A stretch of 64,000 bases of DNA from CAKZLS01 sp963771545 (GCA_963771545.1 CAVYTX010000002.1:1-64000), one strand, 5' to 3'. Shown: positions 1 to 11,546, counted from the first letter of the stretch. A program made the numbers and translations. The notes: a model not told the origin generated them from the letters alone.

Positions 1-1
1 C

Positions 2-103
2 GCCTGGGTTTCCGCGAGCTTGCCTGCCGCCCCACCGACCCAACTGTGCCTGCACTATGCCGACGGCGACGCCGTCCTGCTCGCCCGGGAGACTTGGATT
101 TGA
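2..103 (+). CDS. C-terminal end of an unidentified protein (partial)
   Basis: An open frame enters from the left edge and stops at 101-103, ending with residues like LHYADGDAVLLARETWI. Nothing in these 33 residues identifies a family. The other two forward frames are also open for part of this stretch (one to 151), so with the indels seen elsewhere in this region the true end could be further right. The gene is convergent with the large repeat protein to its right. Confidence 0.3.
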   Translation, partial: AWVSASLPAAPPTQLCLHYADGDAVLLARETWI

Positions 104-260
104 AGCGCCTTCCGATGGACATTGACGAATTGACCGTCGGCAGCGGAAGGTGAATTGGCGTGGCGAGGAGGGGAGTTTTTGATCCGTTGCGAAAATTTTT
201 TGGCGCCATATGACCAAGTGAACCGAGCAGTAAGTGTCGGCGACCGCAGTCTTCGCCTCG

Positions 261-287
261 CAAAGAAAAGACGGGGCCGAAGCCCCG
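261..287 (-). terminator. Intrinsic terminator of the giant repeat protein gene
   Basis: On the minus strand a perfect 6-bp stem CGGGGC/GCCCCG closes a TTCG tetraloop and is followed by TCTTTTCTTTG. It lies about 30 bp past the stop codon of the leftward repeat-protein gene, which is the expected place for its terminator. Confidence 0.8.
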
Positions 288-317
288 GCCTTAACAGTCG
301 TTTTATTATCCGGATGC

Positions 318-3300
318 TTACAGAAGAAGGTCATCGGGGGACGTTTCTGACAAATCCACATCCAAGAACGTTACCTCGGGTCCGCCGAGGCTCTTCAGAT
401 CGAGGACAACGTCGTCGCCATCCTCGCGGACCAACTCGGCGAGGGCATCGATATCCTCGAACCCGAACGCCGTCAGGTCGACCGCATCCTCGCCCGGCGT
501 GAAGTCGGTGACGATGACAAAGCCATCGCCGGGCGTGAACACGAAGACATCCTCGCCCTCGCCGCCGATCAGCGCATCGTCGCCGCCGCCCCCGTCGAGG
601 GTGTCGTCGCCGTCATGGCCGTCGAGCACGTTGTCGCCGTCATCGCCCTTGAGCACCGTGTCGCCATGGGACCCGACGGCGTTCTCGATGCTGCTCAGCG
701 TCTCGGTGACGCCGCTGCTATGGAACGTGGCCAAGTCGGCATTCAGATCAATCACCAGCGTGTCGGAGCGGCTGTAGCTATAATCGACGGTGTCCGAGCC
801 GCCGCCGCCGTCGAAGCTGTCCTCACCGAGGCCGCCAACCAGCGTATCGTCGCCATCCCCGCCGAGCAGCGTATCGTCGCCGCCACGTCCTGAGAGGCAA
901 TCGTCGCCGTCGTCGCCGTCGAGAACGTTGTTGCCGTCATCGCCATAGAGCTTCGTCCGGCCCCGCGAGCCGACGGCGTTCTCGATGCTGGTGAGCGTCT
1001 CGGTGACACCGCTGCTTTTGAAGATGGCTTGATCTTTCTCGAGGTCGATCTTCAGCGTGTTGGACTTGCTGTACCGATAGTCGACGGTGTCCTTGCCGTC
1101 GCCGCCGTCGAAGCTGTCTTGGCCCGTGCATCCGATCAGGGTGTCGTTGCCGGCAAGGCCGAAAAACCATTCGTCATCAGGGGTGCCGACGAGGCGGTCG
1201 TCCTCGGGTGTGCCCTCGATTATGGTGACGAGCCCTCGCTCCAGCTCGAAGGCGCCGATGTCGGGCCCGGCGCCTTGCGGGCGCGCGACGCCGCGTTGGT
1301 CCGTGGCCGAGGTCAGGGCCGGATCGCCCGCGTCGAGGGCCGGATTGGCGGCATCGTCCAGCAGCGCGATGGTTTGCGTCGGTCCGCCGTTGTCGGCCAA
1401 TACGCCGGCGAAGATGCCCGGCGCGATTTCCGTGGTGTCCGCAAAAAGCAAACGGCCATCGCCGCCGATCAGGCTTGCCGTGTTGGAGACCGCGCCGGCG
1501 GAAACCTCATCGACGTGGCCGGTGTTGAGCTCCACGTTGCCCAAGACGATGCTGTTGGTTAGGGTCACATCGCCCCGGCCAAGAATGCCGCCGCCGTCCG
1601 CGTCGTCGCCCGCCGTGCTGTTGCCGCTGACCGTGCTGTTGGTCAGGGTCACTGATCTATCTGAGAAAAAGGAAAAAATGCCGCCGCCGCCGCCGTAAAC
1701 AGCGCTGTTGTGGCTGACCGTGCTGTTGGTCAGGGTCACTGATCTATCTGAGAAACAGGAAAAAATGCCGCCGCCGCCGCCGTTCGCCGTGTTGTCGTTG
1801 ACCGTGCTGTTGGTCAGCGTCACTGCACCGCCATCAATGCCGCCGCCGTCCGCGCCGCCGCCCGCCGTGCTGTTGTCGCTGACCGTGCTGTTGGTCAGGG
1901 TCACATCAGCCGCCAGAAATGCCGCCGCCGTCCGCGCCGCCGCCCGCCCGTGCTGTTGTCGCTGACCGTGCTGTTGGTCAGGGTCACAGCACCGCCAGAA
2001 ATGCCGCCGCCGTCGGCGCTTCTGCCCGCCGTGCTGTTGCCGCTGACCGTGCTGTTGGTCAGGGTCAGGTTACTGCCTTCACCGCCGCGGATGCCACCGC
2101 CGACCTCTCCGTTGGCCGTTGTCGCCCCGCCGGTGAGGATCAGGCCCTCCAGGGTGACGATGCGCTCATCGGTGATGTCCATCACCCGCCGCGCCTGGAA
2201 ATCGGGGCCGGCCTGGCCGAGCGCCGTCGTGGCATCGCCGTCGCCGTCGGCGTTGGCATCCAACGTGATGTCCGGCGCGCCGTCGTCGTTCAGGTCGCCA
2301 TCGATGGTCACATCGCTGTCGACCAAGAGTTGATCGGCGAGCGTGATCACCCCGCCTGCGAGACCGGCGTCAAAGGTGATGGTATCCGCCCCCGGCGTCG
2401 TCGCCGCATACGCCAAGGCCTCGCGCAAGGTCAGCACACCATCGGTGCCCATGGTGTTGTCCGCCAGCGATGTGACCAATGTGCCCCGATCCCGAATTTG
2501 GACGCTCGCGCTGTCGGAGACGGGGCTGGTCTCGTCGCTGTCGGCGGCGGCGGTGTTGTCGATCTGCCCCGGTGCCACGTCGTCGGGCTCGGCGGTGCCG
2601 TTGGAGTTCAGATCATCCTGAGTCAGCGTGTATGCCGTTGTGACGGTCTGCGACGTGAAAGGGGCCAAGGTGCCGAGGTTGGTGTTGGTGCCCGTCAGCG
2701 GATCGGTGAGGGTGACGTTGGTAAGCGTCACGGTGCCGGTGTTGCTGACCGCCAGTTCATAGTCGATGACATCGCCGACGGCGTTCAGAACGCCGTCGCC
2801 GGCAGTATCGACACCGGTCACCACCTTGTCGATGGCCAGACCCGCGCCTGGAGTTGGCACCAGCTCGAAGGCGCCGATGTCAGGCCCGGCGCCTTGCGGG
2901 CGGGCGACGCCGCGCTGGTCGGTGGCCGGGGCGAAGACCGGATCGGCCGTGTCCAGCGCCGGGTTGCCGCGATTATCCAAGAGCGCGATGGTCTCGGTCG
3001 GCCCGCCGTTGTCGGCCAACACCCCGCCCTGCACACCCGTGGGCGTGTCCCCAACCCCGTCTTCGTCGCTGTCCGCCAACACGTCTGCCGTGTCGGCGAA
3101 AACTTGGGTGGCATCGCCGCCGATCAGGCTTGCCGTGTTGGAGACCGAGCCGGCAACCTCATCGGCGCCGGCGTTGAGCGCCACGTTGCCCACAACGAGG
3201 CTGTTGATGAGGGTCACATCGCCCCGAATGCCGCCGCCTGGGGCACCTTGGCGCGCCGTGCTGTTGCCGCTGACCGTGCTGTTGGTCAGGGTCACATCGC

Positions 3301-6300
3301 CCCTGCTAAAAATGCCGCCGCCGTTGGCTTCGTAGCCCGCCGTGCTGTTGTCGCTGACCGTGCTGTTGGTCAGCGTCACGGTGCCGCCGGAAATGCCGCC
3401 GCCGTGGGCCGGGTGGAAGGCGTCGCACTCGTCTCCGTCGCATGTTTGGAAGTACTGGCCCGCCGTGCTGTTGCCGCTGACCGTGCTGTTGGTCAGGGTC
3501 ACGGTGCCGCCGGAAATGCCGCCGCCGCGGGCGCCCTCGCCCGCGGTGCCGTTGTCGCTGACCGTGCTGTTGGTCAGCGTCACGGTGCCGCCGGAAATGC
3601 CGCCGCCGTGGGCGGCCCTTCCCGCGGTGCTGTTGTCGCTGACCGTGCTGCCCACGAGCGTCAGGTCGCTGCCCGAACCGGCGCGGATGCCACCGCCTTC
3701 CTCTCCTTCGGCCGTTGTCGCCCCGCCGGTGATGATCAGGCCCTCCAGGGACACGGTGCGGTCCTCCGTAATGTCCATGACCCGCCGCGCCTGGAAGTCA
3801 GGCCCGCTCTCGCCGAGCGCCGTCGTGGCATCGCCGTCGCCGTCGGCATTGGCATCCAGTGTGATGTCGACGATCCCATCATTATCGATGTCGCCGTCGA
3901 TGGTGAGGTCGCTGTCGACCAAGAGTTGATCGGCGAGCGTGATCACCCCGCCTGCGAGACCGGCGTCAAAGGTGATGGTGTCCGCCTCCGGCGTCGTCGC
4001 CGCATACGCCAAGGCCTCGCGCAAGGTCAGCACTCCATCGGCGCCCGTGGTGTTGTCCGCCAGCGACGTGACCAATGTGCCCCGATCCGGAATTTGGACG
4101 CTCGCGCTGTCGGAGACGGGGCTGGTCTCGTCGCTGTCGGCGGTGGCGCTGTTGTCGATCTGCCCCGGTGCCACGTCGTCCGGCTCGGCGGTGCCGTGGG
4201 TATCCAGGTCGGCCTGGGTTAGCGTGTACGCGGTGGCGACGGTCTGCGACGTGAAAGGGGCCAAGGTGCCGAGGTTGGTGTTGGTGCCCGTCAGCGGATC
4301 GGTGAGGGTGACGTTGGTAAGCGTCACGCTGCCGGGGTTGCTGACCGCCAGTTCATAGTCGATGACATCGCCGACGGCGTTCAGAATGCCGTCGCCGGCA
4401 GTATCGACACCGGTCACCACCTTGTCGATGGCCAGACGCGCGCCTGGAGTCGGCACCAGCTCGAAGGCGCCGATGTCGGGCCCGGCGCCTTGCGGGCGGG
4501 CGACGCCGCGCTGGTCGGTGGCCGGGGCAAAGGCCGGATCGGCTGTGTCGAGGGCCGGGTTGCTGGCATCGTCCAGCAGCGCGATGGTTTGCGTCGGACC
4601 GCCGTTGTCGGCCAACACACCGCCAACGACGCCCGTGGGCGCATCGCCGATGCCGTCGCCGTCGCTGTCGGCCAGCACCTCGTCGGTCATCGCGAAGATC
4701 GTCGATGCATCGCCGCCGATCAGGCTCGCGGTGTCGATGAAGGTTTTTGCGTAGACGTCGTCGGGGCCGTCTGCCGCCACATTGCCCGCGACGATGGTGT
4801 TGGCCAGGGTCACATCGCCCCGGCCATGAATGCCGCCTTCGGCGTCTTCGCCCGCCGCGCTGTTGGCGCTGACCGTGCTGTTGGTCAGGGTCACATCGCC
4901 CCGGCCATAAATGCCGCCGCCGAGGGCGTCATCGCCCGCGGTGCTGTTGTGGCTGACCGTGCTGTTGATCAGGGTCACATCACCGCCAGAAATGCCGCCG
5001 CCTGAGGCGCTACTGCCCGCCGTGCTGTTGTGGCTGACCGTGCTGTTGGTCAGCGTCACTGCACCGCCAGCAATGCCGCCGCCGTCCACGTCGTCGCCCG
5101 CCGTGCTGTTGCCGCTGACCGTGCTGTTGGTCAGGGTCACGCTGTCGCCGGAAATGCCGCCGCCTGAGGCGCGACTGCCCGCCGTGCTGTTGCCGCTGAC
5201 CGTGCTGTTGAGCAGGGTCACGTCGCCTTGCCCAAAAACGCCGCCGCCGCCGGCGGCCCTTCCCGCGGTGCTGTTGCCGCTGACCGTGCTGTTGGTCAGG
5301 GTCAGGTTGCTGCCTTCACCGGCGCGGATGCCACCGCCTTCCTCTCCTTCGGCCGTTGTCGCCCCGCCGGTGAGGATCAGGCCCTCCAGGGTCACGGTGC
5401 GGTCCTCCGTGATGTCCATGACCCGCCGCGCCTGGAAGTCAGGCCCGCTTTCGCCGAGCGCCGTCGTGGCATCGCCGTCGCCGTCGGCGTTGGCATCCAG
5501 CGTGATGTCCGGCGCGCCGTCGTCGTTCAGGTCGCCGTCGATGGTGACGTCGCTGTCGACGAAAAGTTGCGCTTCGAGGGTGATCGCGCCGCCGGCGAGG
5601 CTCGGCGCAAAGGTGATGACATCCGCCTCTGGTGTGGTCGCGGCGTAGGTCAAGGCCTCGCGCAAGGTCAGCTCGCCGTCGCCGGTGTGGTTGTCGGCGA
5701 GCGTTGTCACATACGTCCCCGTATCACGTTCCGGGGGGACTTCTCCCCGGTCAATTTCAAAGGCGCCGATGTCGGGCCCGGCGCCTTGCGGGCGGGCGAC
5801 GCCGCGCTGGTCGGTGGCCGGGGCAAGAGCCGGATCGGCCGTGTCCAGCGCCGGGTTGCCGCGATTATCCAAGAGCGCGATGGTCTCGGTCGGCCCGCCG
5901 TTGTCGGCCAACACCCCGCCCTGCACGCCCGTCGGGGTATCGCCGATCAACACCTCCTCGGTCATGGCGAAAATCGTCGCTGCATCGCCGCCGATCAGGC
6001 TTGCCGTGTTGGAGACCGCGCCGCCGGAAACCTCATCGGACGCCGGCGGTTGAGCGCCACATTGCCCACGACGAGGCTGTTGGTCTAGGGTCACCATGGC
6101 TAATCGCCAACAGAAATGCCGCCGCCGTCCGGGCCGCCAATCGCCCGCCGTGCTGTTGCCGCTGACCGTGCTGTTGGTCAGGGTCACGGCGCCGTCACGC
6201 CCACCATAAATGCCGCCGCCGCGGGCATAGTCGCCCGCCGTGCTGTTGCCGCTGACCGTGCTGTTGGTCAGGGTCACATCACGGCCGTAAATGCCGCCGC

Positions 6301-7000
6301 CGCCGGCCGGGTCGTGGTAGCTGCACTCATCTCCAGTCTTCGTTGCATCTAATGATGGGCTGGCCCGAAGTGCTGTTGCCGCTGACCGTGCTGTTGGTCA
6401 GGGTCACGGTGTCGCCAGAAATGCCACCGCCTGCCGGCGCTACTGCCCGCGGTGCTGTTGTCGCTGACCGTGCTGTTGGTCAGGGTCACGCTGTCGCCGG
6501 AAATGCCGCCGCCGTCGGCATACGAGCCCGCGGTGCTGTTGCCGCTGACCGTGCTGTTGGTCAGGGTCAGGTTACTGCCTGCACCGCCGCGGATGCCACC
6601 GCCACTGCCACTTGGTCCAACAGCCGTTGTGGCGCCACCAGTGAGGATCAGGCCGTCCAGGGTGACGGTGCGGCTCTCGGCGATATCCATCACCCGCCGC
6701 GCCTGGAAATCCGGCCCGGCCTGGCCCAGCGCCGTCGTGGCATCGCCGTCGCCATCGGCATTGGCATCCAACGTGATGTCCGGCTTGCCCTCATCGTCCA
6801 GGTCGCCGTCGATGGTGACGTCGCTGTCGACGACGAGCTGATCGGTCAGCGTGATCACCCCGCCCGAGAGCGCGGACGTAAACGTGATCCGGTCTTCACC
6901 CGGCGCCGCCGCCGCTTCGGCCAAGGCCTCCCGAAGGGAGGTTTCGCCGTCAGCTGGATCGTTGGAGTCGACGAGTGTGGTGACTAGAATATCCGACATG
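318..7000 (-). pseudogene. Giant secreted beta-helix / DUF11 / RTX repeat protein, interrupted by apparent frameshifts
   Basis: One gene read leftward. The start at 7000 (MSDILVTTLVDS) follows a GGGAGAGGGGGG purine run; an upstream in-frame ATG at 7050 lacks this. Order of parts: CSLREA-like blocks (DGETSLREA, DGVLTLREAL) opening each of several beta-helix modules; many TNSTVSGNSTAG units typical of right-handed parallel beta-helix proteins; two DUF11-type domains (LAIDKVVTGVDTAGDG); then RTX nonapeptides (GDDGDDTLDGGGGDD) and an acidic C-terminus, as in type I secreted calcium-binding proteins. It would be a surface or extracellular protein, perhaps an adhesin. No transporter genes are adjacent. 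The frame breaks near 6432, 6345, 6135, 6050 and 1949; at 1949 the break is one extra C in a repeat otherwise identical to its neighbours. Assembly errors and real decay both fit. Confidence 0.75.
1555..6600 (-). repeat. DNA-level repeats coding the beta-helix units
   Basis: A unit of roughly 70-90 bp recurs more than twenty times. Its constant core reads GACCGTGCTGTTGGTCAGGG on the plus strand (coding TLTNSTVS in reverse), next to a variable GC-rich spacer coding GGGI-type turns. Longer blocks of about 1.6 kb (CSLREA, beta-helix, DUF11) also recur, at about 2160-3700 and 3730-5400. Such repeats allow slippage and recombination and are also easy to misassemble. Confidence 0.8.
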
Positions 7001-7352
7001 GCCAATCCCCCCCTCTCCCTTCGCTTTTCGCGAGAGAGATCGTTCTGCAAACGGTGAGGCCGGCCAAGAAGCAGCTAAATGCAAACGAATTTTAGAAACG
7101 GTCGGCCCCAAGCCAACCTAATACGTCGACACACAATAAAGAATTTTGCACATATGGTGAAGCCTAAAAGCTGAATATCATCTTAAGCATTATTACATAT
7201 TTGGCGCGCACAACCTTGCATTCTACAGCCGCGCGGGCACCCGCAGCGCGGGTATATCTCAAGCGGGGCCCGCTCAAACCACCGAGCTTGTCCACCGCGC
7301 CCAACCGGGTCCACATTGGCGCGGTAGGGCAATCACAGGGGGCGATCGAGCC
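7001..7352. other. Intergenic region between divergent genes
   Basis: About 350 bp between the divergent repeat-protein and sulfotransferase genes. It is AT-richer than its surroundings around 7080-7200 and presumably holds both promoters, but no clear -35/-10 pair, operator or RNA structure could be identified. The open frames inside it do not look like protein. Confidence 0.4.
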
Positions 7353-8207
7353 ATGCTGACCAAGATCCATTTCATTGCCGGGCTGCCGCGCTCAGGCTCC
7401 ACGTTGTTAGCGGGGCTGTTACGGCAGAACCCGCGCTTCCAGGCGGCCATGACCGGACCCGTGGGGGGCCTCGTCACGAGCGTCCTCAATGCCATGGCGG
7501 CGCATAGCGAGACGTCGGTGTTTTTGGACGAGGACAAACGCCGACGCATCCTGAAGGCTGTCGTCGAGGCATACTATGCAGACCATGACGACAAAGCGGT
7601 GGTGTTCGATACCAACCGGGCCTGGGCCGCCAAGCTGCCGCTGCTGCGCCTGTTGTTTCCCGAGGCGAAGCTGATCTGCTGCGTGCGAAGTGTAGCCTGG
7701 ATCATGGACAGCTTCGAAGGTCTGGTTCGGCGCAACGCCTTCGAGCCCTCCAAGTTGTTCGTCACACCCGAGGAACGCGCCACCGTATACAGCCGGACCG
7801 AAGCCCTCGCCCACCGCGACCGGGTCGTCGGCTTCGCGTACGCAGCTCTAAAGGAAGCCTATTACAGCGAACACTCAGAACATGTGCTGCTCGTCGACTA
7901 CGACATCCTGACTAGCAAGCCGACTGCGTGCTTGAGGTTGATCTATCAGTTCTTGGGTGAGGAATGGTTCGCCCATGATGTGAGCAACGTTGAGTACGAC
8001 GAGCCGGAGTTCGACCGCCGATTGGGGGCGACGGGCCTGCACACCGTGTCTGGACCGGTCCGTCAACGGCCGCGGGCGACCGTGCTGCCGCCCGACCTGT
8101 TCAAGCGTTTCGACCAGTTAACCTTCTGGACCGACCCCACGGGATCGGCGGCATGGCGGATCGTGCCAGATCCTGAAGCCGCTACCGCCTCTGCCGAACA
8201 TGCGTGA
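7353..8207 (+). CDS. Sulfotransferase family protein
   Basis: A 284-residue protein with the N-terminal P-loop GLPRSGSTLLAGLL (about residues 10-23), which in this family binds the 5'-phosphosulfate of PAPS. A later CCVRSVAWIMDSF stretch corresponds to the 3'-phosphate-binding motif. Length fits the bacterial Sulfotransfer_3-like group. It would move a sulfuryl group from PAPS to an unknown acceptor. The ATG at 7353 has an AGGGGG element about 10 bp upstream. It stands alone: no PAPS synthesis gene is adjacent, so the acceptor cannot be inferred. Confidence 0.8.
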   Translation: MLTKIHFIAGLPRSGSTLLAGLLRQNPRFQAAMTGPVGGLVTSVLNAMAAHSETSVFLDEDKRRRILKAVVEAYYADHDDKAVVFDTNRAWAAKLPLLRLLFPEAKLICCVRSVAWIMDSFEGLVRRNAFEPSKLFVTPEERATVYSRTEALAHRDRVVGFAYAALKEAYYSEHSEHVLLVDYDILTSKPTACLRLIYQFLGEEWFAHDVSNVEYDEPEFDRRLGATGLHTVSGPVRQRPRATVLPPDLFKRFDQLTFWTDPTGSAAWRIVPDPEAATASAEHA

Positions 8208-8530
8208 TGCAGCCCCGTTTATAGTGCTCGTTCCTCGGCCACGGTCGTAGCGGCACGCACCCATCCGGCATCGGATGATCACAATTGAAACGCCGTGGGC
8301 ATTACTCCACCGCTTGTTCGATGCGGCTGTCCGGGTCGGCGCCGCCCGCCAGCCGCACATGCTAAAGATCGAAAAGCCAGGAACCTACAAGTTCAATAGG
8401 TTCACAACCAACGATATATTAGACTTCGTTAATGGACCGCTGTTGGCTAATTGCTGACATAAAACCGATGTGTGTGGCGACCCTATATGTAGAGGGTGTC
8501 TGTCTTAACCGGATAGGAACAGTGGAACCG
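8208..8530. other. Intergenic region with no recognisable gene
   Basis: About 320 bp. A 60-codon open frame at 8275-8457 has no ribosome binding site and no recognisable sequence, so I do not call it. The stretch 8390-8520 is AT-richer and may carry the promoter of the ArsC-like gene. No terminator or RNA was seen. Confidence 0.35.
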
Positions 8531-8872
8531 ATGACTGTCACGATCTATCACAACCCGCGGTGCAGCAAATCGCGCGCGACCTTGGGCTTGCTTCGGGACA
8601 AGGGAATCGAGCCTGCCATCGTCGAATACCTGAACGAGCCGCCCAGCGCCGATGAGCTGCGGCGCATTCTCGGGATGCTGGGAATGAAACCGCGCGACCT
8701 GTTACGCCCCAACGAAGCCCGCGAGGCGGGACTCGACGATCCGAACCTGAGCGACGACGCGCTGATCGACGGCATGGTCGCCAACCCCATCGTCATCGAG
8801 CGGCCCATCGTGGTCAGCGGCGGCAAGGCGCGCATCGGCCGTCCGCCGGAACAGGTCTTGGAGATCGTTTAA
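8531..8872 (+). CDS. arsC: Arsenate reductase (glutaredoxin-coupled ArsC family)
   Basis: A 113-residue thioredoxin-fold protein starting MTVTIYHNPRCSKSR. Cys11 in the HNPRCSKS loop matches the catalytic cysteine of E. coli ArsC, and Arg residues in LLRPNE, IERPIVV and ARIGRPPE fit the arginines that hold the oxyanion. It would reduce arsenate to arsenite using glutathione and glutaredoxin. I chose the ATG at 8531 because the motif begins right after it and the frame upstream does not look like protein. There is no ArsR, ArsB or Acr3 gene beside it, so a general ArsC/Spx-like role is possible. Confidence 0.85.
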   Translation: MTVTIYHNPRCSKSRATLGLLRDKGIEPAIVEYLNEPPSADELRRILGMLGMKPRDLLRPNEAREAGLDDPNLSDDALIDGMVANPIVIERPIVVSGGKARIGRPPEQVLEIV

Positions 8873-8881
8873 AGGTTTGGA

Positions 8882-9773
8882 CTAAAGCCCGCGCATGAAT
8901 CGTGGGCGGATCGGTGTCGCGCCGGCGCGGGCGGCGGCGACAATGGCCATCAGGCGGTCGCGGTCGCGCGGCAGGGTGCCGGCCAGCGCCAGACAGTTGG
9001 AAGCGTGGTTGGACCGGAAGATCACCGGCGTCGCGGGATCGAGCGCCGCGAGCAGCCGTTCCTGCTCGGCCAGCACGCCGTCGTCGTCCTGCCATTGGAA
9101 CGGCTCGCCATAGCGGTTGAACCGCGTCATGAAGTCCTCGGCGACGCCCTCGTCCAAGTAAAGCTGGAGGGTGGACAGATACGTGGGCGGCGCCGCGTTG
9201 ATCAGTGCGGCGGTGCCGTCGATGTGCTCGCGCCAAAGCGTGCGTCCGCCGAGCCCGAGGATCACCGTCGCCGAGACCTTAAGGCCGGCCTCGCGCGCAT
9301 TGTCCAGGGCCGAGATCATGGTCTTCCGGCTGGCTCCCTTGCGGATCCGCTTGAGGATTTCGTCGGAACCGGATTCGACGCCGAAATACACCTGCGTCAG
9401 CCGGTTGTCCCTCAGCGAGCGCAGCTCTTCCACCGACTTGTGATTGAGATTGATGGGCGTGGCGTACGACGTCACCCGCTGCAGCGCCGGAAAGGTGGCG
9501 GCGAGCCTGATCAAGGATACGCAGCAGGTCGCCGGTCGGCAGCGCCAGGGCGTCGCCGTCGGCCAGGAACACCCGGTGCGCGTCGGGCCACACCCGGGCG
9601 GCGGCGTCGATGTCGGCGAACACCTCGTCCAGCGGCCGCGCCCGGTAGTCCTTGGTCTTGTACATGGAGCAGAACGAGCAGCCATTGAACGAACATCCGA
9701 TCGTCGCCTGGATGATCAGGTTGTCGCCCTCGCTCGGCGGCCGCCACAGCGGCATGTCGTACATTAGGGTCAT
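8882..9773 (-). pseudogene. Radical SAM protein with one frameshift
   Basis: Starting at 9773 (MTLMYDMPLWRPPSEGDN), the protein has an iron-sulfur cysteine set GCSFNGCSFCSMY of CX4CX2C form, used by radical SAM enzymes to bind a 4Fe-4S cluster and cleave S-adenosylmethionine. The frame then breaks near 9504-9514, inside LLRILDQ; in the next frame it continues RLAATFPALQRV, then YFGVESGSDEILKRIRKG, to the stop at 8882. Both halves are well conserved in style, so the gene is full length apart from one missing or extra base. No signal peptide or C-terminal extra domain is visible. The substrate is unknown. Confidence is high for the family, lower for whether the gene is truly broken. Confidence 0.75.
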
Positions 9774-9928
9774 GATTAAAAATGTAAGACGGTGCGCGGC
9801 CGGGGGCAACCCGTGTCGCCGCCCATTCCCGGCCCGACCGGGGATTCGACATCGTTCCGCCACGCGAATTAGAACTCCGTCATCCCGTGGCAGTGGTTTA
9901 GTCTCTTCGGCAAACGGAGGAGATCGCC

Positions 9929-11449
9929 ATGAAGCTCAGCCGCCGGGAGTTTGCCCAATTCACCGCCCTTGCGCCCTTGGCGGCGGTTCCTCTTTTGGAG
10001 GGAACGGGTCCGGCCGCCGCCGCCGCCGCTGGGTCCGCCGTGCCGGGCCGGGCGGCCGGGTCCGCCGGCGCGGCCAAGACGACCCGTATCTGGGACAGGG
10101 GCGCCAAGCCCGCTTACCGTCTCGGCATCGGCGCGCACGAGGTCGAACTGTTCGGCCGCAAGGTCCAGGGCCTGCTGGTGGACGGCTCCTGGCCCGGCAC
10201 GGCCATGCGCTTCGGCAAAGGGGACCGCTTCCGGGTGCTGGTGGAGAATCGCCTGGATCAACCCACCAGCCTGCATTGGCACGGCCTGATCGTTCCGAAC
10301 CTGGAGGACGGGGTCCCGTCGGTGACCCAGGCGCCGATCGGGCCCGGCGACGCCGTCTATTACGAGTTCGTCCTCCAACAGAGCGGCACCTACTGGTATC
10401 ACTCGCACTTCGGTCTGCAGGAACAACAGGGCTTGGGCGGCCCCCTGATCATCGAGGATCCCAACGAACCCCACGCTTACGACGAAGACCTCGTGGTCAT
10501 GCTCAACGATGTGACCGGCATTCCGGTGGATGAGGTTATCCCGAAGATCAGAAGCGGTGCGCTCGAGGTTTCGGTGAGCAGCCCTTACACCTTGCCCGAC
10601 GGCGCGCCGTTTCCCATCGACGTGCCGTACCTCGGCTATCTCCTCAACGGGCGCGCGCCGGACAACCCCTGGACCCAGGCCCTGAAGGCGGGATCGCGGG
10701 CGCGCCTGAGATTGATCAACGGTTCGGGGTCGAGTGTCTTCCGCGTCGCCATCGACGGCCTCCCGCTCACCGTGATCGCCGCCGACGGCGAACCGGTCGC
10801 GCCGGTCACCGTCGATAACCTGATCGTCGGCGGCGCCCAACGGTACGACGTCCTGGTCACCCTCCCCGAAAGCGGCAGCCACACCCTCCACGCGGCGGCG
10901 CTCGGCGACGACAAGGGGGCGCTCGGTGTGCTCCACACCCCGGACGTGGCGCCGTCGGCTAACCCGCAACGGCCGGCGTTCGCCGGCAAGGCGCTGCGTC
11001 CCTCCGACCTCAAGGCGCCTTATGCGACGACACCGCCGGCGGGTCCGCGCAAGACCTTCGAGGTGGTGCTGGGCGGAAACATGCGGAGCTATCTGTGGAC
11101 CATGAACAATCACATCTGGCCAGAACCCTTCGCCGCCTTCGCCGGCGACAACGCCGAGGAAAGCTACTATGACGTGGCGTTCGGCGACGTGGTCCGGTTC
11201 GATTTCGTGAACCGGACGCCGATGGCGCACCCGGTGCATCTGCATGGCCACGTGTTCCGGGTCCTGCTCGAAGAAATGGACCGGGCGGACGCGGACAACG
11301 CGCCCGTTCGCGATACCGTCATGGTCTGGCCGAAGGGCAAGGTCAGTATCGAGTTCGTCGCCAACAACCCGGGAAAATGGTTCTTCCACTGTCACAACAT
11401 CTGGCATCTCGCGGTCGGAATGGCACAGGCGGTGCGGTACAAAGTTTGA
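9929..11449 (+). CDS. Multicopper oxidase with Tat signal
   Basis: A 506-residue protein. Its N-terminus has a twin-arginine signal (LSRREFAQFTALA) followed by an Ala-rich cleavage region, so it is exported folded to the periplasm. Copper-binding motifs appear in order: HWHG near residues 116-119, HSHF about 40 residues later, and near the C-terminus HPVHLHGH and HCHNIWHLAVGM, which supply the type 1, 2 and 3 copper ligands with Met as likely axial ligand. The family oxidises phenols, metals or cuprous copper and reduces oxygen to water (laccase/CopA/CueO group). A strong GGAGGAG sits just before the ATG. The copper-resistance partners CopB/CopC are not adjacent, so the substrate is open. Confidence 0.9.
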   Translation: MKLSRREFAQFTALAPLAAVPLLEGTGPAAAAAAGSAVPGRAAGSAGAAKTTRIWDRGAKPAYRLGIGAHEVELFGRKVQGLLVDGSWPGTAMRFGKGDRFRVLVENRLDQPTSLHWHGLIVPNLEDGVPSVTQAPIGPGDAVYYEFVLQQSGTYWYHSHFGLQEQQGLGGPLIIEDPNEPHAYDEDLVVMLNDVTGIPVDEVIPKIRSGALEVSVSSPYTLPDGAPFPIDVPYLGYLLNGRAPDNPWTQALKAGSRARLRLINGSGSSVFRVAIDGLPLTVIAADGEPVAPVTVDNLIVGGAQRYDVLVTLPESGSHTLHAAALGDDKGALGVLHTPDVAPSANPQRPAFAGKALRPSDLKAPYATTPPAGPRKTFEVVLGGNMRSYLWTMNNHIWPEPFAAFAGDNAEESYYDVAFGDVVRFDFVNRTPMAHPVHLHGHVFRVLLEEMDRADADNAPVRDTVMVWPKGKVSIEFVANNPGKWFFHCHNIWHLAVGMAQAVRYKV

Positions 11450-11546
11450 CGCCCGGCGACGCGCCGCCATCTCGCGGTTCTCGCGGGTTTCGTTGCTCTT
11501 GCGAAAAAAAGTGGTGTCCGAGGGTGGGAAAGCGCCGGCTGTCGGC

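Noticed and set aside
1919..4222. Plus-strand open frame of 767 codons opposite the repeat protein
   Set aside because: It is the shadow of the beta-helix repeats; its regularity mirrors the real minus-strand repeats.
1555..6600. CRISPR-like spacing of repeats
   Set aside because: The repeats are in frame, code TNSTVSGNSTAG units and are not separated by unique spacers; no cas gene is present.
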